Positions 1 to 5,260 of a stretch of 7,646 nt of DNA are shown here, piece after piece. Source of the stretch: Sphingomonas sp. GTDB lineage: Bacteria > Pseudomonadota > Alphaproteobacteria > Sphingomonadales > Sphingomonadaceae. The first letter of the stretch is position 1. Each line of letters opens with the position of its first letter. The notes under the pieces were generated by a model that ran no database searches, was not told the DNA's origin, and saw nothing but the letters and a program-made list of their open reading frames with translations. Where the stretch lies: positions 1 to 7,646 of the forward strand of contig JAIERC010000154.1 of assembly GCA_019747165.1 (NCBI GenBank), written 5' to 3'. Made by a program: the position numbers and the translations under genes.

Positions 1-40
1 TCTGTCCGCTTACAAGGACATCATGAGCATGCCGGTTTAA
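1..40 (+). CDS. fliE: FliE, flagellar hook-basal body complex protein (3' end only)
   Basis: Only the last 12 codons and the TAA stop (38-40) are present. Read in the frame starting at base 2, they give LSAYKDIMSMPV. FliE proteins end in a conserved helix of the type AYxxIMxMPV, and this tail together with the position directly before fliF makes the call secure despite the short length. FliE is a small periplasmic adaptor that joins the FliF MS ring to the proximal rod, and it is among the first substrates of the flagellar export gate. The stop lies three bases before the fliF ATG, so the two genes are very probably cotranscribed and may be translationally coupled. The promoter of this operon is outside the window. 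Confidence 0.88.
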   Translation, partial: LSAYKDIMSMPV

Positions 41-43
41 TCG

Positions 44-1753
44 ATGAGCAACCAACTCACCCCCGCCACGCCCGTTCTGCCGGAGCGTTTTGCCAACCCG
101 ATCCGCCAGATCGGATCGATTCTGCAGCAGCCAGCCGTGCGGCGCAGCTTGCCGATGATCATGCTGGTTAGCCTGGTCGCGGCCGCAGCGCTTGCCTGGA
201 TGACGCTGGCAACCCCGCAGCAGAAGACATTGTTTTCTGGCCTGCCCGACAGCGACAAGGCGGCAGTGACGGCGGCGCTGCAACAGGCCAATATCACGGC
301 TCGCATCGATGAAGGCAGCGGCGCGCTGACCGTTAATGAGGATGATTATTCGCGGGCCCGTATCTTGCTCGCCGGCCAGGGCCTGCCCAAGGCGGCGCCA
401 GGCGGTTACCAGATTCTGGACAATCTGCCGATGGGCGTGTCGCGCGCGGTAGAAGGCGAGCGGCTGCGCCAGGCGCGCGAGACCGAACTTGCCCGATCGA
501 TCCAGGAAATCGATGCAGTGGCGGAAGCCCGCGTGCATCTGGCCATGCCGGAGACAAGCGTGTTCGTGCGCGATAATGCCGCACCATCCGCCTCGGTCAT
601 CCTGAAGCTGCAGCCCGGTCGCAGCCTTTCAGAAGCGCAGGTCAGCTCAATCATCAATCTGGTTGCTTCGTCCGTGCCCGGCATGAAGACCGATGCGGTT
701 ACCGTTGTTGATCAGATGGGCGCGCTGCTCACGCATGTGAAGGGTCAGGATTCAACCACGTTGGCCGGCGATGCGCGGATCGATTTTCAACGCCGGATTG
801 AGGACAAATATCGCGCCCAATTGCTGCAATTGCTGACGCCGCTTTTTGGTCCGGGCAATTTCTCGGCCGAAATCCAGGCCGACGTCGATCTCGACGAGAC
901 CCAGGCGACGCGTGAAAGCTATGACAAGCAGGGAGCGCTGCGCGCTGAACAGGGCAATTGGACTGGCGTCGGCGCTGCTGGTGCAGATCAAGCGCCAGGC
1001 GGGATCCCCGGCGCGCTGTCGAACTCCGCAACCCCGGCATCGACCGTCACTGCCGCCAGCAAAACGCCGGCCGCAGCCGCACCCCCTGCCGCTGGCGCGA
1101 CGCCAACGCCACCACCAGCGACCGATAACCCGGCAAAACAGGCCGAAAATTACGCCCGCGCTTATGATCTGGGCAAGGAAATCTCGGTCACCCGCGCTAT
1201 GCCGGGTACAGTCAAGCGGCTGTCGGTCGCTGTGTTGCTGCGCGATCCCGAAGGGAGCAAGCCGCGCAGCCCGGTTGAGATTCAGCAGATTACGGCGCTG
1301 GTTCGGGCGGCGGTTGGCTATGATGCTGCGCGCAATGATCAGGTCACCGTGATCGCCCGCAAATTTGCGCCATCAGTGACGCTTGATCAAAAGGCTGCCT
1401 GGTATGATGCCGCCTGGCTGCCGATCGTTGCCCGCAATGTAACGGCAATTCTGATCGCGGTGATGGTGCTGCTGCTGGGTATCCGTCCGCTTGCCAAGGC
1501 TGTTTTGAAAAAGCGCGATGAGGCGCCGGCACCGTCGCGCAACGCAGTTGGTGTGGCGCTATCGGGGGGACAAATGGCAGGTCTAGCAGGGCCACAGATG
1601 CAGGATGGCGTCCCCATCCCGGTGAGCATCGAGATGATTGATAATGCGCGGAACTTTGACGATCGCATCGGCATTGTCCGCGGCTTTACCCGGGACAATC
1701 CCTCCCGCGCGGCACTTGCCGTGCGTGACATGATCAAGGCGGACGCAAGCTGA
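44..1753 (+). CDS. fliF: FliF, flagellar MS-ring protein
   Basis: This encodes a 569-residue inner-membrane protein that multimerises into the MS ring, the base on which rod, switch and export gate assemble; the length is usual for the family. Seen in the sequence: a first membrane helix at about 36-57 (LPMIMLVSLVAAAALAWM), then the YscJ/FliF ring-building region at about 60-230. That region includes the typical stretch around 150-190 (ELARSIQEID, ARVHLAMPE, SVFVRD, PSASVILKL). Next come the third ring-building domain, split by a Pro/Ala-rich insertion at about 310-365, and a second membrane helix at about 457-483. A cytoplasmic tail follows. Residues 528-566 (IEMIDNARNFDDRIGIVRGF onward) match the known FliG-binding C-terminal segment. 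The ATG at 44 follows the fliE stop by three bases, and I see no good Shine-Dalgarno sequence, so reinitiation after fliE is likely. The TGA shares its last base with the fliG ATG. Confidence 0.97.
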   Translation: MSNQLTPATPVLPERFANPIRQIGSILQQPAVRRSLPMIMLVSLVAAAALAWMTLATPQQKTLFSGLPDSDKAAVTAALQQANITARIDEGSGALTVNEDDYSRARILLAGQGLPKAAPGGYQILDNLPMGVSRAVEGERLRQARETELARSIQEIDAVAEARVHLAMPETSVFVRDNAAPSASVILKLQPGRSLSEAQVSSIINLVASSVPGMKTDAVTVVDQMGALLTHVKGQDSTTLAGDARIDFQRRIEDKYRAQLLQLLTPLFGPGNFSAEIQADVDLDETQATRESYDKQGALRAEQGNWTGVGAAGADQAPGGIPGALSNSATPASTVTAASKTPAAAAPPAAGATPTPPPATDNPAKQAENYARAYDLGKEISVTRAMPGTVKRLSVAVLLRDPEGSKPRSPVEIQQITALVRAAVGYDAARNDQVTVIARKFAPSVTLDQKAAWYDAAWLPIVARNVTAILIAVMVLLLGIRPLAKAVLKKRDEAPAPSRNAVGVALSGGQMAGLAGPQMQDGVPIPVSIEMIDNARNFDDRIGIVRGFTRDNPSRAALAVRDMIKADAS

Positions 1754-2760
1754 TGGAACAGCCGATCAAGAGCTATACCGGCGTCGAACGGGCGGCCGTG
1801 TTGATGATGCTGGTCGGCGACGACGAAGCTGCAGCGATCCTGCAAAAGCTGGATCCCGAAGAAGTGCGCCAGCTTGGCAAGGCGATGTTCGCGGTTGCCG
1901 ATGTCAGCGAGATTGAGGTTGAAACCGTGCTCGACGATTTCGTCGGCAAGGCGCGCGCGCGCACCGGGGTTGGCTTTGATCCGCGCCCGCGCATCGAATC
2001 GATGATGAACCGTGCGCTTGGCCAGGAAAAGGCTGACAGTGTGCTGGCCCGGATCACCCCGCCCGCCGATGCGTGCCAGATTGACCTGCTCGACTGGCTC
2101 GACGCGAGCGAGATTGCCGGGTTGATCGAAAAGGAACATCCGCAAATCGCGGCGGTGCTGATCGCCAATCTCGATCCCGCGGTCGGCGCGCAAGTGCTCG
2201 AACTGCTGCCCGATGGGGTGCAGCCCGATGTGCTTCACCGCATTGCCCGGCTGGGCCCGATCACGCCCGAAGCGGTCGAGACATTGAAAACCATGTTGTC
2301 CGGCCGGATCATGGCGAGCCAGCAATCAAATGGCGTGCTGCTTGGCGGCACCCGCGAGGCCGCGAAGATCATGTCGAGCGCGCGCAAGACAACAGAAGCG
2401 CGCGTGATGCCGAAATTGTTCAAGATCGATCGCGAAACCGCCAAGGCGATCGAGGAGGCCATGTTCGTCTTCGACAATCTGCTCGAACTGGACGACAAGA
2501 ATCTCGGCACCCTCATCCGCAATGTCGATGGCGATATTCTGGTGCGCGCGCTCAAGGGAGTCGACGAATCGATGCGCGGTCGTTTCCTGGCCTGCATGTC
2601 GAGCCGTGCCGCAGACGGTATACGCGACGAACTCGAATCGCGCGGGCCGATGCGCTTGTCCGAGGTGCTCGAGGCGCAGAAATCGATGATTCAGATCGCG
2701 CGTACTTTGGCCAAGGAAGGCACGATCATGATGGGCGGAGGCGACGACGATTATGTCTAA
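1753..2760 (+). CDS. fliG: FliG, flagellar motor switch / rotor protein
   Basis: This encodes a 335-residue rotor component that sits on the cytoplasmic face of FliF, binds FliM below it and receives torque from the MotA/MotB stator. The N-terminal FliF-binding domain begins YTGVERAAVLMMLVGDDEAA (8-27). The middle domain carries the FliM-contacting EHPQ motif at 128-131, followed by ANLDP. The C-terminal torque domain keeps the charged residues known from E. coli: K268, R285, D292, E293 and R301 correspond by my alignment to K264, R281, D288, D289 and R297. The only change is Asp to Glu at the fourth site, so an electrostatic motor interface is intact. The length matches the family. The ATG overlaps the fliF stop by one base (TGATG), an arrangement typical of translational coupling. 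The Asp-rich tail (GGGDDDYV) is brief and its role is unknown. Confidence 0.97.
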   Translation: MEQPIKSYTGVERAAVLMMLVGDDEAAAILQKLDPEEVRQLGKAMFAVADVSEIEVETVLDDFVGKARARTGVGFDPRPRIESMMNRALGQEKADSVLARITPPADACQIDLLDWLDASEIAGLIEKEHPQIAAVLIANLDPAVGAQVLELLPDGVQPDVLHRIARLGPITPEAVETLKTMLSGRIMASQQSNGVLLGGTREAAKIMSSARKTTEARVMPKLFKIDRETAKAIEEAMFVFDNLLELDDKNLGTLIRNVDGDILVRALKGVDESMRGRFLACMSSRAADGIRDELESRGPMRLSEVLEAQKSMIQIARTLAKEGTIMMGGGDDDYV

Positions 2761-3487
2761 TTTTGCCGCCGGATTTTCAGCGCGTCACGATGCCGCTGCC
2801 CAGGCGTTGCACCGTGCCATTGATGACGAACCACAGGGATTCACTCCGGCGGATCTGAAGGCGCGGGCGGTTGGCCGGGGGCGCCCCAAATCCTTTGCAC
2901 CGCAGGAATCAAGCCCAAAGAGCTTCAGCCCTGCCGATCCCGCGAATGACCCAACCCAGGGCTGGGACCCGCTCAATCCGCAGACCGAGCCGACCGGCTT
3001 TGTCGATCCGATTGAGACGGCCCGCGCGAATGGCTTTGCCGAGGGCGTGGCGCATGGTCGCGATCTGGAACGCCAGGCGCACGAACGCGATGTGGCCTTG
3101 CTGCAGGCGCTGGCGCATGCGCTCAAGACCAGCGATCGGTTCGATCGCGATCAGCTTGCCCGCCACTTGCGCGAATCAGTGTTGGCGCTGCTGACAAAGC
3201 TAGTTGGAGAGGTTGGCATTTCTGCCGATCTGCTTGCGCGTCGTGTGACCGCAGCCGCTGACATGCTGGCCGATAGTGCTGAATCGGCAACGCTGCGGGT
3301 TCATCCTGACGATACGGCGTTACTCGCTGACAAATTGCCCGCGACGATCATGCTGGTGGGTGATGCGGCCATTGATCGCGGCAGCTTCCTGCTCGAATCG
3401 GCATCGACCATTGTTGAGGACGGGCCTGAATTATGGCTCGAACAGCTTACCCAAGCGATTGATCGCGTCGCCGTGCCTTCATGCTGA
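2753..3487 (+). CDS. fliH: FliH, negative regulator/stator of the flagellar export ATPase
   Basis: This encodes a 244-residue cytoplasmic protein that binds the FliI ATPase, links it to the C ring and restrains its activity. The family diverges strongly, so the call rests on three signs. The gene lies between fliG and fliI. A glycine-repeat helix (G94-xxx-G98-xxx-G102, within ARANGFAEGVAHGRDLE) is the hallmark AxxxG(xxxG) segment of FliH. The C-terminal half (about 135-236) resembles the FliH/YscL domain, including LRVHPDD and DRGSFLLES followed by an acidic segment. The first 85 residues are Pro/Ser-rich and look disordered, with a small repeat PKSFAP / PKSFSP at 45-60. A GGAGG Shine-Dalgarno at 2737-2741 lies eleven bases before the ATG, inside the fliG coding end. 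The start overlaps fliG by eight bases (ATGTCTAA). Confidence 0.9.
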   Translation: MSNFAAGFSARHDAAAQALHRAIDDEPQGFTPADLKARAVGRGRPKSFAPQESSPKSFSPADPANDPTQGWDPLNPQTEPTGFVDPIETARANGFAEGVAHGRDLERQAHERDVALLQALAHALKTSDRFDRDQLARHLRESVLALLTKLVGEVGISADLLARRVTAAADMLADSAESATLRVHPDDTALLADKLPATIMLVGDAAIDRGSFLLESASTIVEDGPELWLEQLTQAIDRVAVPSC

Positions 3488-4809
3488 ACCGTTTTACCGC
3501 TGACTATCTTGATGGGGTCGCTGCCGTTGATTTCGCGCCGCGGCCGCGCGTTTCGGGGCGGCTTGCCTCGTTTGATGGGTTGTTGATGGAGGCGACCGGC
3601 TTGTCGCTGCCGGTCGGTACGATTTGTTCGATTGGCACGGGCAAGGGCCGGGTGGAAGGCGAAGTGATCGGCTTTCGCGGCGGTCGCACCTTGCTGATGA
3701 ATTTGGGCGGCCCCGCGCCATTGTTGCCGCAAGCCCCGGTTCGCCCGCTTGGCGCACCCGGCGAAGCGGAGGTGGGGGCCGCCTTGCTTGGCCGTGTGGT
3801 TGATGGCGCGGGCAAGCCAATCGATGGGCTCGGCCCAATCCGGGGCGCAGGCCATTGGCCGATTGCCGGCAAGCTGCAAAACCCGCTTGATCGGGGGCGG
3901 GTGCTGAAGCCGATGGATGTTGGCGTCCGCGCGATCAATGGCTTGCTCACGATCGGTCAGGGCCAGCGGATTGGCATCATGGCGGGTTCAGGCGTCGGGA
4001 AATCAGTGCTGCTTGGCATGATCGTGCGCGCCGCTGCCGCCGATGTGATCGTGATCGGCCTGATCGGCGAGCGCAGCCGCGAGGTTGCTGATTTTCTGGA
4101 GACCAAGGTGGCTGGCGAGGCGCGACAGCGCGCGGTGATTGTCGCGGTGCCGGCCAATCATTCGCCGGTGTTACGCATTCGCGGCGCGCTGCGGGCGACA
4201 GCGATTGCCGAGGCGTTTCGCGCCGAGGGCAAGAATGTGCTGCTGATCATGGATTCGCTGACGCGAGTCGCGCATGCCGGGCGCGAGATTGGCCTGGCGC
4301 TTGGCGAACCAGCCAGCGCCCGCGGCTATCCGCCTTCGGCGATCGCGATGCTGCCCAATTTGATCGAGCGGGCCGGGACCTGCGTTGCGTCGGGCGGGTC
4401 GATCACCGCTATCTATACCGTGCTGGCTGACGGTGATGACGGCAATGATCCGGTCGTCGATAGTGCGCGGTCGATCCTGGACGGGCATATCGTGCTGTCG
4501 CGCCAGCTCGCCGAGCGCGGCATCTATCCCGCCATCGATATCGGCCCCTCGGTCAGCCGGGTGATGACCGATATCACCACTAAGCCACACCAGCGTGCCG
4601 CCCGCGTGCTGCGCGGGCATCTGGCGACTTATGAAGAAAACCGCGACCTTGTGCTGATGGGCGCTTATCGCGCCGGTGCCGACGCCGCGATTGATCAGGC
4701 CATCGCCAGCCACGGCGCAATCACTGAATATATTCGCCAGGGTTCAGATGAAATCGTCTCGCTTGATGATGCTGTGGTCGAGCTGACTGGCGTATTCGGC
4801 GATGGCTAA
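3481..4809 (+). CDS. fliI: FliI, flagellum-specific export ATPase
   Basis: This encodes a 442-residue hexameric ATPase related to the F1 beta subunit, which powers or primes substrate entry into the flagellar type III export gate. The N-terminal beta-barrel domain covers about 22-95. The Walker A loop is at 168-175 (AGSGVGKS). The catalytic-glutamate segment GERSREV has E197, Walker B ends in D258 (NVLLIMDSLTR), and RGYPPSAIAMLP at 281-292 is a family signature. The C-terminal helical domain includes EENRDLVLMGAY. The family usually reads GERGREV, so Ser199 is a small deviation. All nucleotide-binding residues I can recognise are present, so the enzyme should be active. The ATG overlaps the fliH stop by seven bases (ATGCTGA) and has no visible Shine-Dalgarno sequence, so its translation probably depends on ribosomes finishing fliH. 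Confidence 0.97.
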   Translation: MLNRFTADYLDGVAAVDFAPRPRVSGRLASFDGLLMEATGLSLPVGTICSIGTGKGRVEGEVIGFRGGRTLLMNLGGPAPLLPQAPVRPLGAPGEAEVGAALLGRVVDGAGKPIDGLGPIRGAGHWPIAGKLQNPLDRGRVLKPMDVGVRAINGLLTIGQGQRIGIMAGSGVGKSVLLGMIVRAAAADVIVIGLIGERSREVADFLETKVAGEARQRAVIVAVPANHSPVLRIRGALRATAIAEAFRAEGKNVLLIMDSLTRVAHAGREIGLALGEPASARGYPPSAIAMLPNLIERAGTCVASGGSITAIYTVLADGDDGNDPVVDSARSILDGHIVLSRQLAERGIYPAIDIGPSVSRVMTDITTKPHQRAARVLRGHLATYEENRDLVLMGAYRAGADAAIDQAIASHGAITEYIRQGSDEIVSLDDAVVELTGVFGDG

Positions 4810-5224
4810 GCGCGGGGTTTCGCTGGATCGGATTTTGCGGGTACGGACGCTCCAACTGGGGTTGGTGCGCGCGGCTGAGGTCCAAGCAGAGGAAAAACTC
4901 GCCAGCGAAGAGGCGTTGCGTCAACGTATTGCCCAGCTCGTCGAAAACGTCGCGCCCCAGCAAAGCGCGGACGAAGCCTTTTCCTTCATCGCCGCCGCAC
5001 ATTTCCGTGAGCGCTTGCACCAATCCGCGGCCGCAGCCGATTCGCGGTTGCAGATGGCGAGCCGCAATCTGGAACGCGCCAGTGAGGCAACCCGCGAAGC
5101 CCGACGCGATCAATCAGCAGTCGAAAAGCTGATCGCGCGGGATGATCAGGCTGCGGTGCTCAAGGCGATGCGGGCGCTCGAGGAAGCGCCAGCGATGCGC
5201 AAAAATCGGCACGATCCTTGCTGA
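4802..5224 (+). CDS. fliJ: FliJ, export ATPase stalk / chaperone-escort protein
   Basis: This encodes a 140-residue, highly charged and Ala/Glu/Arg-rich protein predicted to be almost wholly helical. In the family, FliJ forms an antiparallel coiled coil that inserts into the FliI hexamer like the gamma subunit of F1, and it also recycles export chaperones. Sequence similarity within the family is weak. The call rests on the position directly after fliI, the length (known members are about 140-150 residues), the two long helical stretches (about 7-50 and 64-128), and the N-terminal pattern LDRILRVRTLQLG, which resembles other FliJ starts. The ATG overlaps the fliI stop by eight bases (ATGGCTAA) with no clear Shine-Dalgarno sequence. 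The last five codons and the stop coincide with a candidate sigma-54 promoter, so this tail may be under dual constraint. Confidence 0.87.
   Translation: MAKRGVSLDRILRVRTLQLGLVRAAEVQAEEKLASEEALRQRIAQLVENVAPQQSADEAFSFIAAAHFRERLHQSAAAADSRLQMASRNLERASEATREARRDQSAVEKLIARDDQAAVLKAMRALEEAPAMRKNRHDPC
5206..5222 (+). promoter_or_regulatory. Candidate sigma-54 (RpoN) -24/-12 promoter for fliK
   Basis: The sequence TCGGCACGATCCTTGCT matches the sigma-54 consensus YTGGCACG-N4-TTGCW at every defined base except one (C for T before the GG). The GG of the -24 element (5208-5209) and the GC of the -12 element (5220-5221) are separated by exactly ten bases, the invariant spacing of this class. The start point would fall near 5233, about 28 bases before the fliK ATG at 5261. 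The element lies in the last codons of fliJ, at the one place in the operon where gene overlap stops. I found no comparable match elsewhere in the window by eye. In Caulobacter, late flagellar genes are sigma-54 dependent and activated by FlbD, so the placement makes biological sense. Promoter activity is an inference. Confidence 0.6.
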
Positions 5225-5233
5225 TCACCTGAT

Positions 5234-5247
5234 GGGCGATTGCGCCC
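5234..5247 (+). other. Small GC hairpin in the fliJ-fliK gap (5' leader stem or weak terminator)
   Basis: GGGCG and CGCCC pair around a four-base ATTG loop. The stem is followed by TTT GGG TTTTT (5248-5258). If transcription starts at the sigma-54 element just upstream, the stem would stand at the extreme 5' end of the fliK mRNA, where such stems often protect transcripts. For readthrough RNA from fliJ it looks like a poor intrinsic terminator: the stem is only five pairs and the U tract is interrupted by GGG. I favour a leader stem and keep partial termination as the alternative. Confidence 0.3.
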
Positions 5248-5260
5248 TTTGGGTTTTTGC

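Noticed and set aside
846..1352. Plus-strand open frame (168 codons) inside fliF
   Set aside because: It is an alternative frame of the conserved FliF coding region. The Arg/Pro-rich product is typical of a GC-rich frame shadow.
1387..2325. Long antisense open frame (312 codons) across the fliF/fliG junction
   Set aside because: It lies opposite two well-conserved genes in GC-rich DNA, where antisense frames stay open by codon bias. Its product has no recognisable domain and there is no start signal.
2344..2359. GG-N10-GC spacing in CGGCACCCGCGAGGCC in fliG as a second sigma-54 promoter
   Set aside because: The -12 half reads AGGC rather than TTGC, and it lies mid-gene with no start downstream that needs it.
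3863..3872. Palindrome TTGCCGGCAA within fliI
   Set aside because: It is only ten bases long, isolated, and made of common codons (Ile-Ala-Gly-Lys), with no promoter-like sequence nearby.
5240..5260. TTG at 5240 as the fliK start
   Set aside because: It gives only seven extra residues, without a Shine-Dalgarno sequence. It lies in the hairpin and only a few bases after the predicted transcript start; ATG 5261 starts a normal FliK N-terminus.
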